Counted from the stretch's first letter, positions 1 through 13,150 are shown. The stretch: DNA of 64,000 nt from Actinospica acidithermotolerans (GCF_018139625.1 NZ_JAGSOH010000015.1:1-64000); one strand, 5' to 3'. Notes: generated from the sequence alone by a model not told the origin. Made by a program: numbers and translations.

Positions 1-6
1 GCTTGG

Positions 7-38
7 GGCCGCCCCGGCCGTGAGGCGGCCGGGCGGCC
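7..38 (-). terminator. Hairpin downstream of CNNM/CBS gene
   Basis: A GC-only inverted repeat, positions 7-19 against 27-38 with one bulged C and a 7-nt loop, lies just beyond the stop of the minus-strand gene ending at 60. There is no clear T-run, so termination is inferred from position and stem strength. Confidence 0.4.
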
Positions 39-59
39 GGCCGGCCCGGGGCCGCGGCC

Positions 60-1394
60 CTAGCGGTCGGCTATCACCGGGGCCGCCGGGGCGGGCTGGC
101 TCGGCTGCTCGGCGGCCGGCTCGGCCTTCTCGATCCGCACCCGGGAGACGCGGCGGCCGTCCATCGACTGCACGGTGAAGCGCAGCCCGTCGTAGCCGAC
201 CTCGTCGCCCAGCGCCGGCAGCCGGCCGAGCTGCGCTATCAGGAAGCCGGCCAGCGTCTCGTACGGGCCCTCCGGCAGCGGCACGCCGACCACCTCGGCC
301 GCGTCCTCCAGGTTGATCAGGCCGGACAGGTCCAGGCCGCCGCCGCGCAGCCGGATCACGTCGGAGCGGGCGCTGTCGTACTCGTCGCGGATGTCGCCGA
401 TGACCTCCTCGACCAGGTCCTCCAGGGTGACGATGCCGGCGGTGCCGCCGTACTCGTCGACGACGATCGCCAGGTGGAAGGAGTCGCGGCGCATCTCGGA
501 CAGCGCGTCGAGCACGTGCTTGGTGCCGGGCAGGAAGAGCGCGGGCCTGGTCAGCTCGGAGACCCGTCCGGCGTTCTCCGCGGCGTCGGGGCTCAGCAGG
601 TCGCGCACGTGCACGAAGCCGACGACGTTGTCCGCGCTCTCGTCGATGACCGGGTAGCGCGAGTGCGGGTGGCGGCCTATCTCGGCGGCGGCCTCGGGGA
701 CCGGCGTGGCCGCGTCCAGGAAGACGACCTCGGTGCGCGGCACGAGCACCTCGCGCAGCTGCCGGTCGCCCGCGCCGAAGACCTCGTCGATCAGCCGGCG
801 CTCGTCCGTGCTGAGCGAGGTGTTGTCGGCGACCATGCGGCGCAGCTCGGACTCGCTGACCTGCTCGCGCGCGGCGGACGGGTCGCCGCCGAACATCCGC
901 ACGACCACGTCGGTGCACACCGAGAGCAGCCAGATGACCGGGCGGCAGATCGTCGACATGCCGTTCACGAACGGGCCGACGGCGCGCGCGGTGGCCTCGA
1001 TCCGCTGCATGGCCAGCCGCTTGGGCGCGAGCTCGCCGATCACCAGCGTGACGAAGGAGATCACCATGGTGACGCCGACCAGGCCGATGAATCCGGCCAG
1101 GCCGGAGCTCAGCCCGGTGGTCTCCAGAGCGCGCTTGGCGTCCTCGGAGAGCGTGGTCGCGCCGTACGCCGAGGAGAGCAGGGCGGTCAGCGTCACGCCG
1201 ATCTGCACCGTGGCCAGGAAGCGGTTGGGGTCGCGGACCAGCCGCGCGACGACGGCGCCGCGGCGGCCGGACTCGGCGAGTTCCTGCACCTGGGATTCGC
1301 GCAGCGAGACCAGCGCGATCTCAGAGGCGACGAACAGCGCCTCGACCAGGATGAGGGCGAGTACGACGAGGCAGGAGGTCAGTGTCTGGTTCAC
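60..1394 (-). CDS. CNNM/CorC-type hemolysin-family membrane protein with CBS pair
   Basis: 444 aa. Residues ~1-200 form the CNNM (DUF21) transmembrane domain; ~205-335 are two CBS repeats, with VDEYGGTAGIVTLEDLVEEV typical of the second; ~350-430 is the CorC/HlyC-associated domain. The last ~20 residues are Ala/Pro-rich. The family is linked to Mg2+/Co2+ homeostasis, with the CBS pair sensing nucleotides. I chose GTG at 1394 because GAGGAG sits about 8 nt upstream; an ATG 48 nt further upstream has no such site. The transported ion cannot be read from the sequence. Family is certain, physiological role is inferred. Confidence 0.9.
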   Translation of the reverse strand: MNQTLTSCLVVLALILVEALFVASEIALVSLRESQVQELAESGRRGAVVARLVRDPNRFLATVQIGVTLTALLSSAYGATTLSEDAKRALETTGLSSGLAGFIGLVGVTMVISFVTLVIGELAPKRLAMQRIEATARAVGPFVNGMSTICRPVIWLLSVCTDVVVRMFGGDPSAAREQVSESELRRMVADNTSLSTDERRLIDEVFGAGDRQLREVLVPRTEVVFLDAATPVPEAAAEIGRHPHSRYPVIDESADNVVGFVHVRDLLSPDAAENAGRVSELTRPALFLPGTKHVLDALSEMRRDSFHLAIVVDEYGGTAGIVTLEDLVEEVIGDIRDEYDSARSDVIRLRGGGLDLSGLINLEDAAEVVGVPLPEGPYETLAGFLIAQLGRLPALGDEVGYDGLRFTVQSMDGRRVSRVRIEKAEPAAEQPSQPAPAAPVIADR

Positions 1395-1553
1395 CGGCTC
1401 TGCTCCTCGGCTTTCGGGAGCGAGCCGCCGGGTCTGTTGCACTCCGACGGAGGCGATGGGGCCATGGCACCAGTCTACGATGCCCGGACCTGCCGCTCGG
1501 CGGCCCGGGCACCGGGTTCACCCCCTGGTCGGCGCGGCGTGTCGGGTGACCCG

Positions 1554-2348
1554 TCAGCTGACGTACGACGTGGTGAGGGTGGCGCTGTCCGCGGCGAGGG
1601 CGCAGATGAAGAAGTCCTGGCTGTCGAACGTGTCCGAGTCCTGCGGGAAGAAGTACTCGGTGCCGATCGAGGACGGGGCGTCCGCGGAGATCGCGGAGGT
1701 CGCGGAGTCCGCGTCGCAGTCGGCCTTCGCCTCGGTCTGCAGGGTGCTGACGCCCGGGAAGGTGCTCTCGCTGATCTTCGGCTCCGCGTAGACCTGCGAG
1801 TCGTGCGCCTGGGTGCACGGGATGGCCTTGACCGAGGAGATGCCCGAGGTGCCGCTGGGCGAGTCGAAGCAGTCGCCGACGGCCAGGTCGGTCGCGGCGA
1901 GCGAGCCGGACTGGGTGACCTGCCCGTTGGAGTTGCGCGTCGCGTTGTCGGAGGTGGCGAAGTGGTAGATCGCGACGCCGCCGGCGATCACCAGGAAGAT
2001 CACCAGCCGGCCGATCGCGCTGCGCAGGAACGCCGCCGCGACCAGGCCGCCGCGGCCGCGCTGCTTGACCGGCTGCATCGGCACGCCACCGGCGTACGGC
2101 TGCTGCTGGTAGGGGTTGCCCGCGGCGTACGGGTTCGCGTTCGGGTCCGGGTACGCGGCGGTCGGCTGGGTCGCGGGCTGGCCCCACGCGGGCGCGCCCT
2201 GCGGCTGCTGCGCGTACTGCGCGGGCTGCTGCGGAGCGACGGGCTGGACCGGCTGCTGCGGCTGGCCCTGCTGCGGGACCGGCGCGCCGAACTGCGGCGG
2301 CTGGCCGTACTGCTGCTGCCCTGGGTTCTGGTCGTACGGGCTTGACAT
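1554..2348 (-). CDS. Membrane-anchored septum-formation-like protein with Pro/Gln-rich tail
   Basis: 264 aa. Residues 1-~95 are rich in Gln, Pro, Gly, Tyr and Ala and probably disordered in the cytoplasm. One TM helix follows (RLVIFLVIAGGVAIYHFA), then an extracellular domain of ~130 residues with GDCFD and IPCTQAHDSQVYAE. The GDCF...PC..HD pattern matches the actinobacterial Septum_form domain (PF13845). ATG at 2348 is used because GGGGGAG precedes it; an upstream ATG would add a poorly conserved basic stretch. Cysteines in the outer domain could form a disulfide. A role at the septum or envelope is family-level inference. Confidence 0.75.
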   Translation of the reverse strand: MSSPYDQNPGQQQYGQPPQFGAPVPQQGQPQQPVQPVAPQQPAQYAQQPQGAPAWGQPATQPTAAYPDPNANPYAAGNPYQQQPYAGGVPMQPVKQRGRGGLVAAAFLRSAIGRLVIFLVIAGGVAIYHFATSDNATRNSNGQVTQSGSLAATDLAVGDCFDSPSGTSGISSVKAIPCTQAHDSQVYAEPKISESTFPGVSTLQTEAKADCDADSATSAISADAPSSIGTEYFFPQDSDTFDSQDFFICALAADSATLTTSYVS

Positions 2349-2452
2349 GAGAGTCCTGCTCCCCCGGTTTAAGTTCGATGTCTTCGAACGGACCGGGCTA
2401 GACAAACGCATCCGTACGCGCTACCGCAAGCGGAGTTACCGAACCGAGAGAG

Positions 2453-2500
2453 AGCGCGGCCCGCCTCGGTCCGGGGAAATCCGGAGAGGCGGGCCGCGCT
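2453..2500 (-). terminator. Strong hairpin downstream of mdh
   Basis: A perfect 15-bp inverted repeat (2453-2467 with 2486-2500) whose loop contains a further 5-bp pairing (2470-2474 with 2481-2485). It lies 32 nt past the mdh stop and upstream of the next minus-strand gene, as expected for a factor-independent terminator in GC-rich DNA without a U-tract. Confidence 0.7.
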
Positions 2501-2531
2501 CACGGAACGTCAGGCCGAACCGGGGGGATCG

Positions 2532-3650
<1,119 letters not shown>

Positions 3651-3741
3651 TCATCGCCCGCGAAATGACGCGGTGGATACGCCCGCGTGCGGATAGCATC
3701 AGGCCTCCGCAGGACTTCGGGAATCCCACACTGGAGGTCGC

Positions 3742-6700
3742 GTGCGCTTCGCGCTGCTCGGTCCGCTCTCGGTGCACGTTGGATCCGGCGAGATATCCGT
3801 GGCCGGACGGCTGCGGCGCACACTGCTCGCGGCGCTGCTCTTGGAGGCGGGCACGCCGGTGTCGACCGACCGGCTCGCCGCGCTGCTGTGGGGAGAAGAG
3901 GCGTCCGGCTCGTCGGCGCCGACGGCGTTGCACGTTCAGGTGATGCGGCTGCGTCACGCGCTCGGCGACGGGGAGCAGGAGCGGGTGCGCGCGGTGCCTC
4001 CCGGCTATCTGATCCAGGTGGAGCCCGGCGAGCTCGACCTGCACGTGTTCGCCGAGGAGTACGCGGCGGGCCGGCGGAAGCTGGGCGAGCAGGCGTGGGC
4101 GGAGGCGGCGAAGCGGTTCGGCGCGGCGCTGGAACTCTGGCGGGGTCGTCCGCTTGCGGATATACCCGCGCTCGCGGACGACGCACGGGTGCGCGAGCTG
4201 GAGGAGACCTACGTCCAGGCCTTGCAGGGCCGGATCGAGGCCGAGCTGAACCTTGGGCGGCACCATGAACTCGCCGACGAACTGGCCGCGCTCATTCGAG
4301 AGCACCCGCGCAACGAGACGTTCCACCGGCAGCTGATGCTCGCGTTGCACCGCGCCGGGCGATCCGGCGAAGCGGTCGGCGCCTACGACGCATATGAGAG
4401 GTCGCTGCTCGACGAGCTCGGCCTCGAACCGTCCGCCGAGCTCGCGGAGCTGCGCGAGGCTGTCGTCCGCGACGATGCCTCGCTCGCGCTTCGGCCGAAC
4501 CCCGACGCGCCGCGTCAACTGCCCGCCGACACGCGCCTGTTCACCGGCCGGGCCGCCGAGACGGCCGAGCTCGTCGCCGCGGCCGAGAAGTCCCCGGGCA
4601 CGCTGGTGATCTCCGCGCTCGACGGCCTCGGCGGCATCGGCAAGACCACGCTCGCCGTGCACGCCGCGCACCGCCTCGCCGACCGCTTCCCGGACGGCCA
4701 GCTGTTCATCGACCTGCGCGGGCACTCGGCGGGCACCGAACCCGTCTCGCCGGGGGACGCGCTGGCCTACCTGCTGCGCTCGCTCGGCGTGCCGCCGCGG
4801 GGCGTGCCGGACGAGGTGCCGGAGCGCTCGGCACTCTACCGGAGCAAGCTCGCCGACAGCAGGACCCTGATCGTGCTGGACAACGCGGCGAGCCCGGAGC
4901 AGGTCCGTCCGCTGCTGCCGGGCGCCCCCGGCTGCCTCGTGCTGATCACCAGCCGCAACCGGATGACGGGCCTCGAGCACGCCGAGGCGATGACCGTGGA
5001 CGTGCTGAGCGAGGCTGAGTCGCTGGCCCTGCTCGCCGTCGTCGCCGGTCCGCGGCGTGCGCTGACCGACTCTCCCGCCGTGCGCGAAGTGGCAGCGTTG
5101 TGCGGGCACCTCCCGCTCGCCTTGCGCATCGTCGCGGCACGGCTGCGGCATCAGGACACGTTGACGGTCGAGAGCCTGGTCGAAGAGCTCGCTGACGAGG
5201 ATCGACGGCTCGGCGGCCTCTCCGACGGCGAGCGCGATCTGCGGTCGGTGTTCGACTCCTCGCTCGCCGCGCTGCCCGCGCCGGAGCGCGACCTGCTGGT
5301 CCTGCTGGGCCAGATCACCGGCCCGGACGTCGACGTCTACGGCGCCGCGAACCTGGCGGACCTCGACCTGGCGACGGCCCGGCGTCTGCTGGACGCCTTG
5401 GTCGAGCACAATCTGCTGATCCGGCAGGCGGATCGCTACGGCCTGCACGATCTCGTGCGCTCGTATGTCCGTACCCTGATGGACCGGACCGGCGTCCGGG
5501 CGCGCGCCGCGCGGGAGCGGCTGCTCGACTACTACCAGCACACGGCGTGGATCGGCGCCATGCAGCAGGCAGCCGGGGTCCGGTGGCGCGCCCTTGCCTT
5601 CCCCGAGCCGTCGGGCCCGGTCCCCGAACTGCCGGACGTATCGGGCTCGCTGTCCTGGTTCCGGGCGGAGCGGGCGAACCTGCTCGCCGCCGTCTCGGAC
5701 GCCGGCATACCGCCGGAGCGGCGCATCGACCTGACCTCGGCGCTCGCGGGCTACCTGCTGCAGGACGGCCCGTGGTCGCAGACCGCTCAGTTGCACGAGA
5801 CCGCCGCGCGGATCGCCGAGGGGCTCGACGAGCCGCTCGCGCTGGCCGCCGCGCTGTGCAATCTGAGCCAGATCCTCCGTCAGATCGGGCGGAGCAGGTT
5901 CGACGAGGCCGTGGAATCGGCCGAGCGGGCGCTGCGGATCTGCCGCGAGCTCGGGCACCGACGCGGCGAGGCCGACGCGCTCTACCGGCTCGGGCAGATC
6001 TCCTACAACCAGGGCAGGCCAGCGGACACGGTCGCGACGCACATGCTGGCGCTGCCGATCGCTCAGGAGACCGGCGACCGGTATGCGGAGGCGCAGATCA
6101 GGCTGGCATTGGGCCAGAGCTGCGACCTGCTCGGCAAGCACGAGGAATCCCGCGTGCACCACGACATGTCCGTGCGGATCCTGCGCGAGCTCGGCCTTCC
6201 GCACATGGAAGCGCTGGCGCTCAGCTCGTCCACCCGCAAGCTGATCAGCGAGGGCGAATTCGCGGTCGCGGCCGAGAACTGCCGACGCGGCCTGGCCATC
6301 GGCCGCGAATACGGCCACCGCCAGGTCGAGGCGAGCTTCCTGACGAACCTGGGCTGGATCCTCGGCATGACCGGCCGGCACGAGCAGGCTCACGCGGAAT
6401 TCCGCAACGCGCTCCGGATCTACGAGGAGCTCGGCTACGAGACCGGCGTGACGATGGTGCTGGCCTTTCTCGGCCCGTCCCGAACCAACGCCGGCGACCC
6501 GGTCTCCGCGATCGGGTACCTCGAACGCGGCTACTCGGACACCGACGTCGCCGCGGCGGGCGCCCACCTCTATACGCAGGTCGAGCTGATGCGCGAGCTC
6601 GGCTACGCGCGCTACCTGACCGGCGATCCCCGGGGCCTGCCGCTGCTGGAGCGGGCCTTGGAGACGTACCGCGGGCCCCTGGACGACGATCAGGGCATGG

Positions 6701-6975
6701 GCGCGACGCTGAACCGCCTGGGCGCCGTCGCCCTCGACCAGGGCGAGACCGAGATCGCGATCGACCGCTTCGAGCAGGCGCTGCGACTCACCCGAACGGC
6801 GGGTATGCCGATCGACCAGGCTCACGCCCTGGACGGCCTGGCGCGCTGCCGGGAACGGCTCGGGGAGCGCGATTCGGCGCGGGAGAACCTGCGGGAGGCC
6901 GCGGAGCTCTACCGCCGGATGGGCGCCTTCGAGCTGGCCGACGCGGAGCGGCGTCTCGCGGCGCCAGGCGGCTGA
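3742..6975 (+). CDS. AfsR-type SARP transcriptional regulator with NB-ARC and TPR domains
   Basis: 1077 aa. Residues ~1-95 form the winged-helix DNA-binding domain typical of SARPs (MRFALLGPLSV, then LRRTLLAALLL). ~95-245 is the bacterial transcriptional activator domain (BTAD). ~265-500 is an NB-ARC/STAND ATPase with the P-loop GLGGIGKTTLA near residue 295 and TLIVLDNAA as Walker B. ~650-1070 are TPR repeats. This is the AfsR layout: TPRs sense a signal or partner, ATP drives a conformational switch, and the SARP head binds promoter repeats. GTG at 3742 has GGAGG four bases upstream. No secondary-metabolite cluster lies nearby, so its targets are unknown. Confidence 0.9.
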   Translation: MRFALLGPLSVHVGSGEISVAGRLRRTLLAALLLEAGTPVSTDRLAALLWGEEASGSSAPTALHVQVMRLRHALGDGEQERVRAVPPGYLIQVEPGELDLHVFAEEYAAGRRKLGEQAWAEAAKRFGAALELWRGRPLADIPALADDARVRELEETYVQALQGRIEAELNLGRHHELADELAALIREHPRNETFHRQLMLALHRAGRSGEAVGAYDAYERSLLDELGLEPSAELAELREAVVRDDASLALRPNPDAPRQLPADTRLFTGRAAETAELVAAAEKSPGTLVISALDGLGGIGKTTLAVHAAHRLADRFPDGQLFIDLRGHSAGTEPVSPGDALAYLLRSLGVPPRGVPDEVPERSALYRSKLADSRTLIVLDNAASPEQVRPLLPGAPGCLVLITSRNRMTGLEHAEAMTVDVLSEAESLALLAVVAGPRRALTDSPAVREVAALCGHLPLALRIVAARLRHQDTLTVESLVEELADEDRRLGGLSDGERDLRSVFDSSLAALPAPERDLLVLLGQITGPDVDVYGAANLADLDLATARRLLDALVEHNLLIRQADRYGLHDLVRSYVRTLMDRTGVRARAARERLLDYYQHTAWIGAMQQAAGVRWRALAFPEPSGPVPELPDVSGSLSWFRAERANLLAAVSDAGIPPERRIDLTSALAGYLLQDGPWSQTAQLHETAARIAEGLDEPLALAAALCNLSQILRQIGRSRFDEAVESAERALRICRELGHRRGEADALYRLGQISYNQGRPADTVATHMLALPIAQETGDRYAEAQIRLALGQSCDLLGKHEESRVHHDMSVRILRELGLPHMEALALSSSTRKLISEGEFAVAAENCRRGLAIGREYGHRQVEASFLTNLGWILGMTGRHEQAHAEFRNALRIYEELGYETGVTMVLAFLGPSRTNAGDPVSAIGYLERGYSDTDVAAAGAHLYTQVELMRELGYARYLTGDPRGLPLLERALETYRGPLDDDQGMGATLNRLGAVALDQGETEIAIDRFEQALRLTRTAGMPIDQAHALDGLARCRERLGERDSARENLREAAELYRRMGAFELADAERRLAAPGG

Positions 6976-7014
6976 GCCCCGGTACGCCGCGGGCCCGGGA
7001 CTGAGGTATCTTGA

Positions 7015-9279
<2,265 letters not shown>

Positions 9280-9320
9280 GCCTCGCCGACAGGCGGGCCC
9301 CGCGGCGCGGCACGAGCGCT

Positions 9321-9380
9321 TTCGAGAACGGCCCTCGACCCGGGTGTGCGGACCCGGGCCGAGGGCCGTTCGTTCTCGAA
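9321..9380. terminator. Long hairpin between icd and DUF3017 gene
   Basis: Positions 9321-9344 pair almost completely with 9351-9380 (TTCGAGAAC...GTTCTCGAA outside, CCCTCGACCCGGG/CCCGGGCCGAGGG inside). It lies between two convergent genes and could terminate transcription from both sides. Confidence 0.72.
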
Positions 9381-9500
9381 CCCGCTCCGCGGTGGCCGCG
9401 CCTGGCCGCTCGACGGCCTCGGGGCCGGTCTGCGGGAGGGCTTCAGTCGCTCGGCGGGACGGTGCCGGCCGGCGGGCTCGGGTCAGTCGGCCGGCCGGCC

Positions 9501-9761
9501 TCAGTTGGTCAGCGGGACGACCGAGAGAACCAGCATCACCAGGCCGAGCAGGCCCATGGTGACCACGTCCGCGCCGCGGCCGCGGATCGCCAGCAGCCCG
9601 GCGCGCGGGGTGGGCAGCGCGAACCTCAGCCCGGAGCCGAGCAGCAGCGCGCAGCCCAGGATGAGCACGCCGTGCTGCAGATTGCCGAGCGCGATCAGCG
9701 CCACTGCGGCGAGGGCCACCGCGAACACGGTGGCGAAGGGCCACTCACGCCGTACGTCCAT
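9501..9761 (-). CDS. DUF3017 family small membrane protein
   Basis: 86 aa with three hydrophobic segments (~9-26, ~30-46, ~66-84) separated by the short charged loop IRGRGADVV. The length, the topology and the neighbourhood of TCA genes match the actinobacterial DUF3017 family, usually found beside folD and mdh. Its function is unknown. The ATG at 9761 has GGAGG only one base upstream, which is unusually close, so either initiation is inefficient or the true start is uncertain. In this window it is separated from folD by about 5 kb. Confidence 0.8.
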   Translation of the reverse strand: MDVRREWPFATVFAVALAAVALIALGNLQHGVLILGCALLLGSGLRFALPTPRAGLLAIRGRGADVVTMGLLGLVMLVLSVVPLTN

Positions 9762-9858
9762 ACCTCCATGGAACCACGCTTCCGGGCCTCGTGCGGAACG
9801 CTGCCGAGAGGCGGACGATTCATCGTGCCCTTATCCTGCTGTCCGAGAGGAGGCACAC

Positions 9859-10143
9859 ATGGGTGCGAACATCCCGCCGGTCGGTGCGGCGGAACCGGAA
9901 CGCAAGCGCGACCCGGGGCTGGCGGGGCGGCTGGCCTCGCCGAAGGTCTTCATCGGCGGCCTCGTCACGATCGCGGCCGTCTGGTTCATCATCGCCAACA
10001 ACGCGCAGGTCCGGATCCACCTGTGGGTGACCTGGGTCAGCGCGCCGCTGTGGCTGGTGCTGCTGCTGGTCTTCCTGGCCGGGGGCCTGGTCGGCTTCCT
10101 GGCCGGCCGCCGCAAGCGCAACCGCAAGCCGAAGCGCGACTAG
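9859..10143 (+). CDS. LapA/DUF1049-family membrane protein
   Basis: 94 aa. A ~25-residue polar N-terminus precedes two TM helices ([20 protein letters not shown] and [20 protein letters not shown]) and ends in the very basic tail [11 protein letters not shown]. The [19 protein letters not shown] stretch between the helices is typical of LapA-domain (DUF1049) proteins, which act in envelope or LPS assembly in Gram-negatives but are uncharacterised in actinomycetes. ATG at 9859 has an excellent GAGAGGAGG site five bases upstream. It diverges from the DUF3017 gene. Confidence 0.8.
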   Translation: MGANIPPVGAAEPERKRDPGLAGRLASPKVFIGGLVTIAAVWFIIANNAQVRIHLWVTWVSAPLWLVLLLVFLAGGLVGFLAGRRKRNRKPKRD

Positions 10144-10498
10144 CGGGGCGCGAGCCGTCGCGAAACGATCCGCGAAGTGCGTCGCGAAGCGATCAGCGAA
10201 GTGGGTCGCGGGGCGATCCGCGCAGTGCGTCGCGGGGCGGCGCTCCGGCTCGTGCGGTTCGGAATACGGACCGCGCGATACCGGTCCCGAACGGCCGGCG
10301 GCTCTCGCGGCTCAGCGGGCGCGGGGCGCCGCGCCAGGGGCGCGCGACGTGCGCCGTGACGCCCGGATGGCTACGACGGCGGACGTCGGGCGCCGTATGC
10401 ACCGTGGTACTGCGGCGCCTTGTGATCTACCGTGAAGGTCACCGGCGGGCAGGCTCGGTACCCACACGCAGTGAGTCCACGTCTGGTGAGGTGCATCC
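10144..10498 (+). other. 355-nt intergenic stretch with tandem 24-mers
   Basis: No gene could be supported here. The left part holds 3.5 tandem copies of a 24-nt unit (annotated separately). The right part leads to the start at 10499. No confident promoter or terminator hairpin was identified. Confidence 0.6.
10157..10240 (+). repeat. Tandem 24-nt repeat, 3.5 units
   Basis: Units begin at 10157, 10181, 10205 and 10229 (partial), each starting GTCGCG(A/G)(A/G)(A/G)CGATC and ending in AGTG(C/G). They differ at only a few positions and sit immediately after the LapA-like gene. No spacers of the CRISPR kind are present. They could be a regulatory array or simple slippage DNA. Confidence 0.7.
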
Positions 10499-10774
10499 GT
10501 GGTCCCCGATCGTCATTCACCCGTACAGCGCAAGACCGTCCGAAATCCGGAGCTCTGCTCGATCCGCGTCTTCTGCGGGGACTGCAATTGCGGATGCCCC
10601 GAACTCTTCCTCGATCCCGAGGCCGACCTACCCCGCCGGATCGTGCTCGCCGACGACTTCGGGCAGCGCGTGCAGATGTCCGTGGAGCAGCTCGAAGAGC
10701 TGGTCAGCGACGCGAAGTCGGGTCTGCTCGACGAGCTGATCCGGCGGGCCACGGCCGGCCGCGGCCGCTCCTGA
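10499..10774 (+). CDS. Small cysteine-cluster protein, unknown function
   Basis: 91 aa. The N-terminal third carries four cysteines in the tight pattern CGDCNCGC plus one earlier Cys (ELCSIRVF), followed by [23 protein letters not shown] and an amphipathic acidic helix ([22 protein letters not shown]). The cluster suggests metal or Fe-S binding, or modified cysteines; no TM or signal peptide is seen. GTG at 10499 follows GGTGAGG by six bases, which supports translation. I do not recognise a characterised family. It lies 109 nt upstream of glgB on the same strand. Confidence 0.65.
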   Translation: MVPDRHSPVQRKTVRNPELCSIRVFCGDCNCGCPELFLDPEADLPRRIVLADDFGQRVQMSVEQLEELVSDAKSGLLDELIRRATAGRGRS

Positions 10775-10882
10775 CACGGCATGGGATGCCCGCCCCGGCG
10801 TGGCCGCGCGTCCGCCACGCCGTGTGCATCCGGTAACGCAGTGGCCTCCCGTACCACCCTCGAACGTGGCAGTCTGGGACAG

Positions 10883-13123
10883 GTGACGGGAGAAAAGAAG
10901 AAGAATCCGGCGGCCCACGACGCCACCGCCGGCACCGCGGCCCCTGCCGAGCGCACCGACCGCGCCGCGTTCGAAGGCCTGCTCGGCGGCTCGTGCCACG
11001 ATCCGCACGCGCTGCTCGGCGCGCACCCGGCGGGAGAGGACTCCCGCGTCATCAGGGTGCTGCGGCCGTTCGCCGAGGGCGTGCGGGTGGTCCAGGCGGA
11101 CGGCGAGTACGCGCTGCGGGACCAGGGCGAGGGACTGTTCGCGGGAGTCGTGCCCGGGCGTCCGGACGAGGCCTACCGGCTGCGCGTCGACTACGGCGAG
11201 ACGGTGCACGAGCAGGACGACGCGTACCGCTTCCTGCCGCTGCCCGGCGAGGTCGACCTGCACCTGATCGGCGAGGGCCGGCACGAGCAGCTGTGGGAGG
11301 TGCTCGGCGCGCACGTGCGCACGGCCACCGCCCCGGACGGCACCGAGGTCGAGGGCACCGGCTTCGCGGTCTGGGCGCCGAACGCCCAGGGCGTCCGCGT
11401 GATCGGCGACTTCAACTACTGGGACGGCACCGGCTACCCGATGCGCTCGCTCGGCTCCAGCGGAGTCTGGGAGCTGTTCGTGCCGGGCATCGGCGCCGGG
11501 CAGCGGTACAAGTACGAGATCCTCGGCCGGGACGGGGTCTGGCGGCAGAAGGCCGACCCGCTCGCGCAGCAGACCGAGTGCCCGCCGGACACCGCGTCGG
11601 TGATCAGCGAGTCGCGCTACGAGTGGGGCGACGAGGAGTGGCTCAAGCGCCGCGCCGAGTCCGACCCGTACCGCGAGCCGCAGTCCGTGTACGAGCTGCA
11701 CCTCGCCTCCTGGCGGCCCGGCCTGACCTACCGCGGCCTGGCCGAGCAGCTGCCGCCCTACCTCAACGAGCTCGGATTCACCCATGTCGAGTTCCTGCCG
11801 CCGACCGAGCACCCCTTCGGCGGCTCGTGGGGATACCAGGTCTCTTCGTACTTCGCGCCCACCGCGCGGCTCGGCGGCCCCGACGACTTCAGGGCCCTGA
11901 TCGACGCGCTGCACGCGGCCGGGATCGGCGTGATCGTGGACTGGGTGCCGGCGCACTTCCCGAAGGACTCCTGGGCGCTGGCCCAGTTCGACGGGACGAA
12001 CCTGTACGAGCACCCGGACCCGTGGCGCGGCGAGCACCCGGACTGGGGCACGCTCGTGTTCGACTTCGGCCGCCGCGAGGTGCGCAACTTCCTGCTCGCC
12101 TCCGCGCTGTACTGGTGCGAGCAGATGCACATCGACGGCCTGCGCGTCGACGCCGTCGCCTCGATGCTCTACCTCGACTACTCGCGGCCCGCGGGCTCCT
12201 GGCACCCGAACGCGTTCGGCGGCCGGGAGAACCTGGAGGCGGTCTCCTTCCTGCAGGAGCTGACCGCGACCGTCTTCAAGCGGGTGCCCGGCGTGCTCAT
12301 GTACGCCGAGGAGTCCACCGCGTGGCCCGGCGTGACCAAGCCGACCGACAGCGACGGCCTCGGCTTCGGCTTCAAGTGGAACATGGGCTGGATGCACGAC
12401 ACGCTCGGCTACCTGGGCGAGGAGCCGATCAACCGCAGGTACCACCACCACCGGATGACGTTCTCGCTGGTCTACGCGTTCACCGAGAACTTCATCCTGC
12501 CGCTCAGCCACGACGAGGTCGTGCACGGCAAGCGCTCGCTGCTCAACAAGATGCCCGGCGACCGCTGGCAGCAGTTCGCGAATCTCAGGGCGCTGCTGGC
12601 CTACATGTGGGCGCACCCCGGCAAGCAGCTGCTGTTCTCCGGCGGCGAGTTCGCCCAGAGCGACGAGTGGTCCGAGCAGCACGGCCTCGACTGGTGGCTG
12701 CTCGACCACGCCGAGCACCGCGGCGTGTTCAAGACCGTCCAGGACCTGAACGCCGCGTACAAGGACCGCCCCGCCCTCTGGCAGCAGGACTTCGACCCGG
12801 CCGGCTTCACCTGGCTCTCCTCCGACGACGCCGACCACAACGTCTTCGCGTTCACCCGGTGGTCGGCCGACGGCAAGCCGCTCGTCTGCGTGGCCAACTT
12901 CGCCGGCAACCCCTGGGAGGACTTCCGCCTCCCGCTCCCCCTCCCCTACGACCGCGCCGCCCGCTGGACCGAGGTCCTCAACACCGACGCCCAGACCTAC
13001 GGCGGCAGCGGTGTGGGCAACATGGGCACCGTGCACGCCATCGACGAGCCGATGTGGGGCCAGCCCGCCCACGCCGCCCTGCGCCTGCCGCCGCTGGGCG
13101 TGCTGTGGCTGGAGCCTGAGTAG
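10883..13123 (+). CDS. glgB: 1,4-alpha-glucan branching enzyme
   Basis: 746 aa from the GTG chosen here. It moves alpha-1,4 chains to alpha-1,6 positions in glycogen. Residues ~25-110 are the N1 domain ([16 protein letters not shown]), ~120-225 the CBM48 domain, then the GH13 barrel with [20 protein letters not shown] (nucleophile D423), YAEEST (acid E476/E477) and SHDEVVHGK (D544), ending in a C-terminal beta domain. The start is uncertain: GTG 10883 has only a weak site but a CAGTCT -10-like hexamer lies 7 nt before it; an ATG at 10781 would add a poor-quality N-terminus. No other glycogen gene is adjacent. Confidence 0.93.
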   Translation: MTGEKKKNPAAHDATAGTAAPAERTDRAAFEGLLGGSCHDPHALLGAHPAGEDSRVIRVLRPFAEGVRVVQADGEYALRDQGEGLFAGVVPGRPDEAYRLRVDYGETVHEQDDAYRFLPLPGEVDLHLIGEGRHEQLWEVLGAHVRTATAPDGTEVEGTGFAVWAPNAQGVRVIGDFNYWDGTGYPMRSLGSSGVWELFVPGIGAGQRYKYEILGRDGVWRQKADPLAQQTECPPDTASVISESRYEWGDEEWLKRRAESDPYREPQSVYELHLASWRPGLTYRGLAEQLPPYLNELGFTHVEFLPPTEHPFGGSWGYQVSSYFAPTARLGGPDDFRALIDALHAAGIGVIVDWVPAHFPKDSWALAQFDGTNLYEHPDPWRGEHPDWGTLVFDFGRREVRNFLLASALYWCEQMHIDGLRVDAVASMLYLDYSRPAGSWHPNAFGGRENLEAVSFLQELTATVFKRVPGVLMYAEESTAWPGVTKPTDSDGLGFGFKWNMGWMHDTLGYLGEEPINRRYHHHRMTFSLVYAFTENFILPLSHDEVVHGKRSLLNKMPGDRWQQFANLRALLAYMWAHPGKQLLFSGGEFAQSDEWSEQHGLDWWLLDHAEHRGVFKTVQDLNAAYKDRPALWQQDFDPAGFTWLSSDDADHNVFAFTRWSADGKPLVCVANFAGNPWEDFRLPLPLPYDRAARWTEVLNTDAQTYGGSGVGNMGTVHAIDEPMWGQPAHAALRLPPLGVLWLEPE

Positions 13124-13150
13124 ACCGGCTGATCGGTGGGGGTGGAGGTC

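Noticed and set aside
9346-9858. N-terminal extension of the LapA-like gene
   Set aside because: The frame is open, but the ideal ribosome site and conserved N-terminus place the start at 9859, and the upstream part overlaps the icd terminator and the DUF3017 gene.
10157-10240. CRISPR array
   Set aside because: The 24-nt units are directly adjacent without spacers, and no cas gene is present.
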